Shown here: in pieces, positions 1 through 5,564 of the stretch
Layout: each line of letters starts with the position of its first letter
Numbering within the stretch: position 1 is the stretch's first letter
Assembly: GCA_934668285.1 (NCBI GenBank)
Contig: CAKUNB010000041.1
Location: 1-11,531, forward strand
Reading direction: 5' to 3'
Length of the DNA: 11,531 bases
From: an uncultured Oscillospiraceae bacterium
GTDB taxonomy: Bacteria; Bacillota; Clostridia; Oscillospirales; Oscillospiraceae
Program-made: the position numbers and the translations under genes
The notes under the pieces: model-generated
The model's input: only the letters and a program-made list of their open reading frames with translations
Databases searched by the model: none
Told to the model about the DNA's origin: nothing

Positions 1-69
1 ATCGTGCGTTCGCACGATGCGCGTGTGCGCAGCACACGGGATTCTTGATTAAATTTTTAATCAAGAATC
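1..69. repeat. Three consecutive perfect hairpins
   Basis: Three perfect inverted repeats lie almost end to end. The first is 1-18 (ATCGTGCG/CGCACGAT, 2-nt centre). The second is 22-38 (CGTGTGC/GCACACG, 3-nt loop). The third is 40-69, with 14-bp arms starting GATTCTTGATTAAA. The pairing of a GC-rich GTGTGC hairpin followed by an AT-rich GGATT-type hairpin recurs at 5127-5154, so this is probably the same class of intergenic palindromic repeat. The third hairpin could double as a terminator for a gene left of the window, but there is no clear T-tract after it. Confidence 0.8.
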
Positions 70-116
70 AGTATCAGAGAGGGGGCCAAGGCGCTGCGGC
101 GTGGGGTTGGGGCAAT

Positions 117-151
117 AAAAAATCGAGGTCAGGCAAAGCCCTGACCTCGAT
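117..151 (-). terminator. Rho-independent terminator of the PII-like/antiporter operon
   Basis: Perfect 12-bp arms, ATCGAGGTCAGG (122-133) and CCTGACCTCGAT (140-151), enclose a 6-nt loop. Read on the minus strand the stem is followed by an uninterrupted T run (complement of the A run at 117-122). It begins four bases after the antiporter stop codon, so it ends that transcript. Confidence 0.93.
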
Positions 152-154
152 GGT

Positions 155-1327
155 TTATTTTCCGGTGATTTCTCCGGCTTTTTTCAGGGAGAATTTGGTG
201 ACGGCAGGGCCGATCAGCTCGTAGATCAGCGTGCCGCAGAGAATGACGGCGCGAATCTGCGGGGCGTGCTCGGGGACGACCTGACCGGCGGCCAGCGACA
301 GACCGATGGCAACGCCCGCCTGCGGCATCAGGCACGGGCCGAGGAACTTGCGCACGGCGGCCTCGCATTTGCACATTGCGCCGCCGAGGGCCGCGCCGAA
401 GTACTTGCCCACGACGCGCAGGACGATGTAGATCACGCCGATCAGGCCGACAGTGGGCAGGACGCTCAGCTTGAGGTCTGCGCCCGAGGCGACGAAGAAC
501 AGCATGAAGATCGGCGGCGTCACGCCGTCGCAGAGATCCATGATCGAGTCGACGTCGCCGGAAAAGTTTGCTACGACCGCGCCCATGGCCATGCACAGCA
601 GCAGGTCCGACAGACCCAACCACTGAGAAATGCCGAGGCCGAGGAAGATAAAGCCGACGATCAGCGACAGGCGGTTGCCGGCCTTCTTGAAAAAGCGCAG
701 CGGCAGCAGGAACACGAAGCCCAGCGCCGCGCCGACGACCAGCGCGCCGCCGATCTCCTTCAGCGGCGACAGCAGCGACGCGCCGAGGGAGGCAGCGCCG
801 TTTGACAGTGCCTGTGCGATGGCGACGGACAGCGAAAACAGGATCAGCGCTGTGGCATCGTCGATCGCAACGACGGACAGCAGCGTCTCCGTGACCGGCC
901 CCTTGGCGCGGTACTGCTTGATGACCATGATCGTCGCGGCGGGCGCGGTGGCGGCGGCAATCGCGCCGAGCACCAGCGAGAACGAAACGTTCTGCCCCGA
1001 AAGAATCAGCCCCAGCACGACGAACACGACCGCAAACAGCGACTCCATGCACGCAATCACGATCGGCGCAACGCCGACGCGCTTGAAGTACGTGATCTTG
1101 AACTCGTTGCCGATGGAAAAGGCGATAAAGCCGAGCGCGACGGTGGAGATGATATTGATCGTATCCAGAAAATCCGCCGACAGCAGGCCGAACACGCTGG
1201 GGCCGATCAGCAGGCCCGCGACCAGATAGCCCGTGACGTTCGGCAGGCGGATATGCTTTGCCATGCGGCCGCAAAACATGCCCGCAAAAATCATGATCGC
1301 AAGATCAGTCAGGGTATTGAGCATCAT
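155..1327 (-). CDS. Monovalent cation:proton antiporter, CPA (KefB/NapA-like) family
   Basis: This 390-residue polytopic membrane protein has no soluble domain beyond the carrier, as in short CPA-type Na+(K+)/H+ antiporters. It opens with the family pattern of a first helix, then LPNVTGYLVAGLLIGPS (about residues 28-44). The unwound-helix region AATAPAATIMVIKQY (about 125-139) is followed by the ion-site pair D156-D157 in VVAIDDATALILF. A DD pair is the pattern of electrogenic CPA2 members such as NapA. There is no C-terminal TrkA-N or TrkA-C domain, so gating is probably supplied in trans. Its ATG lies inside the end of the upstream PII-like gene (ATGA overlap, 1324-1327), which suggests translational coupling. 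A second ATG follows at once and could be the true start. A terminator ends the operon. The exchanged ion (Na+, K+ or both) cannot be read from sequence. Confidence 0.9.
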   Translation of the reverse strand: MMLNTLTDLAIMIFAGMFCGRMAKHIRLPNVTGYLVAGLLIGPSVFGLLSADFLDTINIISTVALGFIAFSIGNEFKITYFKRVGVAPIVIACMESLFAVVFVVLGLILSGQNVSFSLVLGAIAAATAPAATIMVIKQYRAKGPVTETLLSVVAIDDATALILFSLSVAIAQALSNGAASLGASLLSPLKEIGGALVVGAALGFVFLLPLRFFKKAGNRLSLIVGFIFLGLGISQWLGLSDLLLCMAMGAVVANFSGDVDSIMDLCDGVTPPIFMLFFVASGADLKLSVLPTVGLIGVIYIVLRVVGKYFGAALGGAMCKCEAAVRKFLGPCLMPQAGVAIGLSLAAGQVVPEHAPQIRAVILCGTLIYELIGPAVTKFSLKKAGEITGK

Positions 1328-1665
1328 TTGTTCTTTGCCAGTCCTTCCACGTAGTCAATCGGCAGGGTAAAGAGAATGCCGGTGTCGGGGCGGTCCAGCC
1401 CGCCGGTGACCTCGTTGACGATCCGGCTGACCTCGGCGACCTTTTCCTCCGAGATGACCATGAAGATGGTCTTGTTTTCCTTGTGCGCCGGATTCATCAG
1501 CAGCCGCAGCGAGCCGAGAAAGCGCAGCTCGTCGTGCGCCTCCAGCTCCTGCGCCATGCCCTTGCTGTCGAGGATGGTCGCGCCGGGGATGTTGTTTTTG
1601 CCCAGCTTGGTCAGAAGCCGGTCGAGGCACTCGACCTTGTTGAGAACGATAATCAGTAACCGCAT
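1324..1665 (-). CDS. PII-like (GlnB-fold) regulatory protein, likely partner of the antiporter
   Basis: This 113-residue protein has the size and pattern of PII/PII-like proteins. It has a beta strand at the very start (MRLLIIVLNKVE), a helix, a central segment in the T-loop position (about 35-60), then IFMVISEEKVAEVSRIVNEVTG (about 67-88) and a final strand LFTLPIDYVEGL. These segments resemble the ferredoxin-like fold and C-terminal strand of GlnB. It lacks the usual PII GDGKIFV segment (here GLDRPDTGILFTLPI), and I see no uridylylation tyrosine context. It is therefore a divergent PII-like protein rather than a nitrogen PII. The start is an ATG at 1665 with GGGAGG eight bases upstream. It is first in a two-gene operon and overlaps the antiporter by 4 nt. 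The inferred role is ligand-dependent control of that antiporter; the ligand is unknown. Confidence 0.78.
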   Translation of the reverse strand: MRLLIIVLNKVECLDRLLTKLGKNNIPGATILDSKGMAQELEAHDELRFLGSLRLLMNPAHKENKTIFMVISEEKVAEVSRIVNEVTGGLDRPDTGILFTLPIDYVEGLAKNK

Positions 1666-1698
1666 CAGAAATACCTCCCGTTTCTTTTTTCGGCTGCT

Positions 1699-1727
1699 AT
1701 CTTACCACCGTTTCGGGCAAAAAACAA
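1699..1727 (-). promoter_or_regulatory. Promoter for PII-like/antiporter operon
   Basis: On the minus strand, TTGTTT (complement of 1722-1727) and TAAGAT (complement of 1699-1704) are separated by 17 nt. TG one base before the -10 makes it an extended -10 promoter. Transcription would start about 30 nt upstream of the PII-like ATG. Confidence 0.6.
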
Positions 1728-1730
1728 TAG

Positions 1731-1762
1731 AAAAAATGACGGAATTACAGAAAAATTGCCGT
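1731..1762 (-). terminator. Probable weak terminator of the P-loop ATPase gene
   Basis: On the minus strand an ACGG-AATT stem (with a bulged C) closes a 7-nt loop at 1739-1762 and is followed by CATTTTTT (complement of 1731-1738). It starts a few bases after the ATPase stop codon. The stem is short and imperfect, so readthrough into the PII-like operon is possible. Confidence 0.5.
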
Positions 1763-1766
1763 AATT

Positions 1767-2810
1767 TTACAGCAGTGCGGCGATGGTCCTTTCGGTCAGG
1801 GCGGTGACGGCGGGGAAGTCGACGAAGGGGCGACAGAGCTGCTCGATGCGGTCGTGGTGGCGCTTGGCCTCGCGCAGGTGGCGCACGGCTTCCAGAAGCA
1901 GCGCCGAAACCGTCTCGGTGCAGAAGCGCAGGTCACGCCGCACCCGCGGCGGCAGCGTCGAGTCCAGATCGATGCGGCAGAAGCACGGGCCGTCGTAGGG
2001 GAAGTCTGCGTTCTCCGTGACAAAGGCGGTCTTTGCCGTCGGGATCAGCAGGTGCGACGGCTGTCCCTTCGGCAGCAGCGGGCTGTAGCAGACATAGCAC
2101 TCGTGGCCGAGCGCGGCGGCCTTCTGCTGCAGCAGCTCCAGGGCGGCGGGCGCCAGCCCGTAGCTGTCGCGCAGCACGTAGACCCGCGCGCAGAGCGCAG
2201 CCGGCGTCTCCCCGCAGATCCAAAGCCCGCGCGGCGTGACGCAGGACAAAAACCGCCGCCGCAGCACCGGCGTATCGCCCACCGGCCGCAGCGCCGACAG
2301 CGCCAGACACTCCGCAATCGCCGCGACCTCCTCGCGGCACGACGGTTGATCGGCCTGCTGCCGGGCACAGTCGAGCAGCCGGTCAGCGGCGGCCAGACAG
2401 GCGGTCACCGGCACATAGCAGGCCCTATTTTCCCGCTGCGCCGCGAGAATTCTCTCCTCGTTCGGCCGCATGGCGGCGCTGTCGTAGAATTCGCCGAAAT
2501 TCAGGTAGTTCATGCTCCCGCCGCACAGGCGCGGCTCCAACACATGCGGCGACGTTCCGTCGGCAAAGCCGACCGACAGCGACGGCAGCACGACGCCGTC
2601 GAGCGAATCCGGATCGGACGAGCACAGCAGATACTGCACATCAAGCCCCTTTTCCTCCGCCGCCCGCCCGATGGCGCGCATGAAGGTCGATTTGCCGCAG
2701 CCGGAGCCGCCCTTGATGATCGTCAGCGTTTTCAGCTCGCCGAGCAGCGAGTCGGCGTGCGACACAAAGCCCTCCGGCGCACAGGCTCCAAAAAAGAAAA
2801 CGGATCTCAT
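1767..2810 (-). CDS. P-loop ATPase of the PRK06851 type, with a degenerate second half
   Basis: The 347-residue protein has a Walker A motif GGSGCGKS at 34-41, then a conserved CSSDPDSLDGVVLP segment (63-76) and an ADGTSPHV segment (83-90). I recognise this arrangement from the PRK06851-type ATPase family of Bacillota, whose function is not established. The second half repeats the pattern: VLRDSYGLA (212-220) sits where a second P-loop would be, and CYSPLLPKGQPSHLLIP (241-257) parallels SSDPDSLDGVVLP. The Walker lysine and serine are absent there, so only the first site should bind nucleotide. The start is the ATG at 2810, with GGGAGGG seven bases upstream. It is transcribed divergently from feoA; a link to iron is only positional. 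The C-terminus (about 290-347) looks helical. Confidence 0.8.
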   Translation of the reverse strand: MRSVFFFGACAPEGFVSHADSLLGELKTLTIIKGGSGCGKSTFMRAIGRAAEEKGLDVQYLLCSSDPDSLDGVVLPSLSVGFADGTSPHVLEPRLCGGSMNYLNFGEFYDSAAMRPNEERILAAQRENRACYVPVTACLAAADRLLDCARQQADQPSCREEVAAIAECLALSALRPVGDTPVLRRRFLSCVTPRGLWICGETPAALCARVYVLRDSYGLAPAALELLQQKAAALGHECYVCYSPLLPKGQPSHLLIPTAKTAFVTENADFPYDGPCFCRIDLDSTLPPRVRRDLRFCTETVSALLLEAVRHLREAKRHHDRIEQLCRPFVDFPAVTALTERTIAALL

Positions 2811-2926
2811 GAAAAATCCCTCCCATATGATGTATGCGCGGCGCGGCGAAAGTGTACGTCCGCGCAGAATCCGGCACAGATTTCCCCTGTGTCGAATACA
2901 TTGGAAAAGGCAAAGGAGGGAACGAG
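2811..2926. promoter_or_regulatory. Divergent intergenic region between the ATPase gene and feoA
   Basis: These 116 bases hold the two ribosome binding sites (GGGAGGG for the ATPase, AAAGGAGGG at 2912-2920 for feoA) and a short dyad, CACAG (2875-2879) and CTGTG (2887-2891). No convincing -35/-10 pair stands out on either strand, and no Fur-box-like sequence is visible. The dyad is a possible operator but could be chance. Confidence 0.3.
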
Positions 2927-3160
2927 ATGGAACTCACACTGGACCGGCTGCGCGAGGGCGCGTGCGGCACGGTCAGCGCCCTGCACATGGGCGGGCCGCT
3001 GCGGCGGCGGCTGATGGACTTCGGCCTGATCGAGGGAACGCCCGTCCGCTGCGTCCGGAAAAGTCCGGCGGGCAGTCCGGTGCTGTACAGCGTGCGCGGA
3101 ACGATGCTGGCACTGCGCACCTGCGACAGCCGCCGCATTGCCATCACGCCATGCGGATAG
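2927..3160 (+). CDS. feoA: Ferrous iron transport protein A
   Basis: FeoA is a small cytosolic SH3-like protein that works with FeoB in Fe2+ uptake. This one is 77 residues, normal for the family. It shows the expected pattern: LREGACGTVSALHMGGPLRR, then RLMDFGLIEGTPVRCV, then a strand pair Y-VRGTMLALR with a terminal RRIAITP. The ATG at 2927 is chosen over the in-frame upstream possibility at 2834 because AAAGGAGGG lies just before it and the family signature starts at once. Its last 10 bases overlap the start of feoB, so the two are translated together. Confidence 0.93.
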   Translation: MELTLDRLREGACGTVSALHMGGPLRRRLMDFGLIEGTPVRCVRKSPAGSPVLYSVRGTMLALRTCDSRRIAITPCG

Positions 3161-4983
3161 TCGCCCTTGCGGGCAACCCCAACGTCGGGAAAAGCACGCT
3201 GTTCAACGCCCTGACCGGAAAAAACCAGCACACCGGCAACTGGCCGGGCAAAACCGTCGAGCTGGCGCAGGGACAGCGGGAATATAAGGGGAGGGTGTAC
3301 CGCTTCGCCGATCTGCCGGGCACCTATTCGCTCATCAGCCGCTCGCCGGAGGAGCGCGTGGCCGAGGAGTTTCTGACCGACGGCGGCGCGGACTGCACCA
3401 TTGCCGTGTGCGACGCGACGTGTCTGGAGCGGAGCCTGATTCTGGCGCTGCAGGTGCGGGCGCTGTGCCCGCAGATGGTGCTGTGCGTCAATCTGCTCGA
3501 CGAGGCGGCGCGGGCGGGCATACAGATTGAGCTTTCCGCGCTGGAACGGGCCTTTCACGCGCCGGTCGTCGGCACGAGCATTCAGGATCCGACCACGCCG
3601 GAGCGGCTTTTGGAGGCGGTGCGTTCGGTCTGCGAGGGCTTTGCGCCGCAGCAGGAGCCGTCCGACCGGCGCGCGCTGCACGGGGACAATGCGGCTGCCT
3701 CGGACGCAATTGCCCGCGACTACGTGCGTAGGGCACAGGCGCTGGCCGGGCAGTGCGTGCGGCGGCAGGCGCGCAGCCGCCCCGACCTGACCGAGCGGCT
3801 TGACCGCATTTTTCTGCATAAGATCAGCGGCTATGCCGCGCTGCTGCTGCTCCTGCTCGCGGTATTCTGGCTGACGATCGAGGCGGCAAATGTGCCGTCG
3901 ATGCTTTTACAGGCGGGCTTTGACCGGCTTGGGCTGCTGCTGGCGCGGCTGTGCGCGGGACTTCCGCCGTGGCTGTGCGGGGCGCTGCTCGACGGCATCT
4001 ATGCCACGGCGGCGCGGGTGATCGCCGTGATGCTCCCACCGATGGCGATTTTCTTCCCGCTCTTTACGCTGCTGGAGGACTTCGGCTATCTGCCGCGCGT
4101 GGCGTTTTTGCTCGACGAGGGCTTCCGGCGCTCGGGCGCGTGCGGCAAGCAGGCGCTGACGATGTGCATGGGCTTCGGCTGCAACGCGGCGGGCGTGACC
4201 GGCTGCCGCATCATCGACCAGCCGCGCGAGCGGTGGATGGCGATCGTCACCAACGCGCTGGTGCCGTGCAACGGGCGCTTTCCGGCGCTGATTTTTCTGA
4301 TTTCGCTGAGCTTTTCCGGCGGCTCGGCGCTGGCCGGGGCGGGGATTCTGACGCTGTGCGTGATGCTCAGCGTGGGGATGACGCTGCTGTCGAACCGGCT
4401 GCTGCACCGGACGGCGCTGCGCGGCACGCCGTCGGCCTTCGTGCTGGAAATGCCGCCCTATCGCCGCCCGCGCGTCTGGCAGGTGCTGGTACGCTCGCTC
4501 CGCGACCGGACGCTGCGCATTCTGGCCCGCGCAGTGCTGGTCGCCGCGCCCGCGGGGCTGCTGATCTGGGTGCTGGCCAACTGTCGGGCGGGCGGGATGC
4601 CGCTGCTGGCAGTGGTGGCCGGATGGCTCGACGTACCGGCGGCGCTGCTGGGGCTGAACGGCGCGGTGCTGCTGGCCTTTGTTTTGGGCAGTCCCGCCAA
4701 TGAGCTGGTGCTGCCGGTGCTGGTGATGACGCTGACCGCAGCGGGCACGCTTACGGACAGCAGCAGCGCGGCAATGGCGGCGCTGTTACAGGCGAGCGGC
4801 TGGACGTGGCAGCTGTCGCTGAGCACGCTGGTGTTCTTCCTGTTCCACTGGCCGTGCACGACCACGCTCCTGACGGTCTACCGCGAAACCCACAGCCGCC
4901 GCTGGACGCTTGCCGCCCTCCTGCTGCCGACAGGACTCGGCTGTCTCCTGTGCGCAGGATTGCACCTGATTTTGCCTGCATGA
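3151..4983 (+). CDS. feoB: Ferrous iron transporter B (GTPase-permease)
   Basis: FeoB is the membrane Fe2+ permease with an N-terminal G domain. In this 610-residue protein, G1 is GNPNVGKS (8-15), G2 centres on T35, G3 is DLPG (54-57), G4 is NLLD (114-117), and G5 is near GTS (141-143). A short helical segment leads into the membrane part from about 225. The first Gate repeat carries MGFGCNAAGVTGCRIID (340-356) and VPCNGRFP (371-378). The second carries GSPANELVLP (513-522). PC occurs at 568-569 near the C-terminal FHWPCTTTL. The protein is shorter than the E. coli form, and its Gate motif is GCNAAG rather than the classical GCNVPA. I believe this is a variant seen in Clostridia. The ATG at 3151 lies inside the end of feoA. 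No feoC is visible, and no good terminator follows. Confidence 0.93.
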   Translation: MRIVALAGNPNVGKSTLFNALTGKNQHTGNWPGKTVELAQGQREYKGRVYRFADLPGTYSLISRSPEERVAEEFLTDGGADCTIAVCDATCLERSLILALQVRALCPQMVLCVNLLDEAARAGIQIELSALERAFHAPVVGTSIQDPTTPERLLEAVRSVCEGFAPQQEPSDRRALHGDNAAASDAIARDYVRRAQALAGQCVRRQARSRPDLTERLDRIFLHKISGYAALLLLLLAVFWLTIEAANVPSMLLQAGFDRLGLLLARLCAGLPPWLCGALLDGIYATAARVIAVMLPPMAIFFPLFTLLEDFGYLPRVAFLLDEGFRRSGACGKQALTMCMGFGCNAAGVTGCRIIDQPRERWMAIVTNALVPCNGRFPALIFLISLSFSGGSALAGAGILTLCVMLSVGMTLLSNRLLHRTALRGTPSAFVLEMPPYRRPRVWQVLVRSLRDRTLRILARAVLVAAPAGLLIWVLANCRAGGMPLLAVVAGWLDVPAALLGLNGAVLLAFVLGSPANELVLPVLVMTLTAAGTLTDSSSAAMAALLQASGWTWQLSLSTLVFFLFHWPCTTTLLTVYRETHSRRWTLAALLLPTGLGCLLCAGLHLILPA

Positions 4984-4994
4984 GAAATGCGTAG

Positions 4995-5073
4995 GGGCCG
5001 ATGCCTATAGCGCAGAAGTTTCCGACGAAGGAGCCTTACGGATGCGGCATGCCCCTTGCGGGTGCATCGGCCC
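4995..5073. repeat. Palindromic intergenic repeat, GGGCCGATGC type
   Basis: The 10-nt arms GGGCCGATGC (4995-5004) and GCATCGGCCC (5064-5073) are exact inverses, separated by 59 nt. The left arm is preceded by GCGTAGG and followed by CTA. The same string, GCGTAGG-CCGATGCCTA, recurs compactly at 8110-8137, so this copy looks like the same element with extra sequence inserted in its loop. It follows the feoB stop codon directly and could protect or end that transcript. Confidence 0.7.
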
Positions 5074-5091
5074 GTGCAGGCAGTGTCGATT

Positions 5092-5154
5092 TAATTCATA
5101 ATTCATAATGCATGCATAATTGTGGTGTGCCTTCGGCACGGATTTAAAAATCCG
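5092..5154. repeat. Mosaic of short palindromes and CATAAT repeats
   Basis: An AT-rich patch contains three CATAAT units and a 10-nt palindrome ATGCATGCAT. A hairpin GTGCC-TTC-GGCAC (5127-5139) follows, then an abutting palindrome CGGATTT-AA-AAATCCG (5139-5154). The order GC-rich hairpin then GGATT hairpin matches 22-69. No coding potential is seen. Together with the flanking repeats this accounts for most of the gap between feoB and the next promoter. Confidence 0.65.
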
Positions 5155-5166
5155 CTGCGGCGGGAA

Positions 5167-5201
5167 GGGCGCTCGATGAGCGCCCCTACGGCGTGTAACG
5201 G
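5167..5201. repeat. 35-nt dispersed palindromic repeat, copy 1
   Basis: Arms GGGCGCTC (5167-5174) and GAGCGCCC (5178-5185) flank GAT, followed by CCTACGGCGTGTAACGG. All 35 bases are identical to 7961-7995. The outer part of the left arm (GTAG) is missing here, so the stem is 8 bp instead of 12. Confidence 0.9.
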
Positions 5202-5242
5202 TGCCCTTGGGTGCGAGATGGGTTCTGTTCCCTGCTCTGTGC

Positions 5243-5271
5243 TTGACAGGGCGGGGAATTTTTGCTACAAT
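5243..5271 (+). promoter_or_regulatory. Strong promoter of the AbrB-PLP enzyme-DMT operon
   Basis: A perfect TTGACA (5243-5248) and TACAAT (5266-5271) are separated by 17 nt, with an extended -10 TG at 5263-5264. The expected start of transcription is near 5278, about 38 nt upstream of the first gene's ATG. Confidence 0.9.
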
Positions 5272-5272
5272 G

Positions 5273-5297
5273 TTTCATACAAATATGAAAAGTATGA
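5273..5297 (+). promoter_or_regulatory. Candidate operator: nested dyad over the transcription start
   Basis: TTTCATA (5273-5279) and TATGAAA (5284-5290) form a perfect inverted repeat with a 4-nt spacer, starting right after the -10 box. A second overlapping dyad pairs TCATAC (5275-5280) with GTATGA (5292-5297). Placement over the start point and directly upstream of a regulator gene suggests autoregulation. The alternative is a 5'-end RNA hairpin. Confidence 0.55.
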
Positions 5298-5315
5298 TTT
5301 TTGGAGGTGGAGCGC

Positions 5316-5564
5316 ATGGCCGGAGGCGGGAAGCATCTGCTCGGCAGGCAGCGCGGCCGCCATATCTTCGGAACGGCGCGGGTCGGCGAGCGCGGCCAGA
5401 TCGTCATCCCCAAGGAGGCGCGGCAGGTGTTCGGCATTTCGCCGGGGGACACGCTGCTGATTCTGGGCGATGAGGAGAACGGCATCCTCGTGACCAAGCC
5501 CGACGTTCTGAACGACGTGGCGCGGAAAATCTTTGAAACGATGGACAAAGGAGAGGAAAAATGA
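5316..5564 (+). CDS. AbrB/MazE/SpoVT-family DNA-binding regulator
   Basis: This 82-residue protein is a small dimeric swapped-hairpin DNA-binding protein. The core GTARVGERGQIVIPKEARQVFGISPGDTLLIL (about 19-50) is the AbrB/SpoVT N-terminal domain, with the invariant GQIVIPK-AR segment. A basic tail (KHLLGRQRGR) precedes it, and a helical C-terminus (VLNDVARKIFETMDKG) may help assembly. The ATG at 5316 is chosen because GGAGGTGG lies five bases upstream; the in-frame TTG at 5301 would overlap that site. The stop overlaps the next start (ATGA, 5561-5564). Being first in the operon, next to a dyad at its own promoter, it probably regulates this operon. A MazE-type antitoxin role is less likely, since no toxin gene follows. 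Confidence 0.85.
   Translation: MAGGGKHLLGRQRGRHIFGTARVGERGQIVIPKEARQVFGISPGDTLLILGDEENGILVTKPDVLNDVARKIFETMDKGEEK

Noticed and set aside
129..1274. Long reading frame in another minus-strand frame overlapping the antiporter gene, rich in Arg and Ala
   Set aside because: It has the composition of an out-of-frame GC-rich shadow and no family features. The overlapping antiporter frame has clear membrane helices, a DD ion site and a coupled start.
2811..2926. Fur or other iron-regulator box upstream of feoA
   Set aside because: I looked for a GATAATGATAATC-like palindrome and found none; only a weak CACAG/CTGTG dyad is present.
1854..3014. 386-codon plus-strand frame opposite the P-loop ATPase gene
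   Set aside because: Antisense shadow: low-complexity Arg/Gln/Ala composition, no ribosome binding site, and it ignores the well supported ATPase and feoA starts.
2641..3819. 392-codon minus-strand frame opposite feoA and feoB
   Set aside because: Covers convincing FeoA and FeoB signatures on the other strand; its tail merely reads the ATPase gene out of frame.
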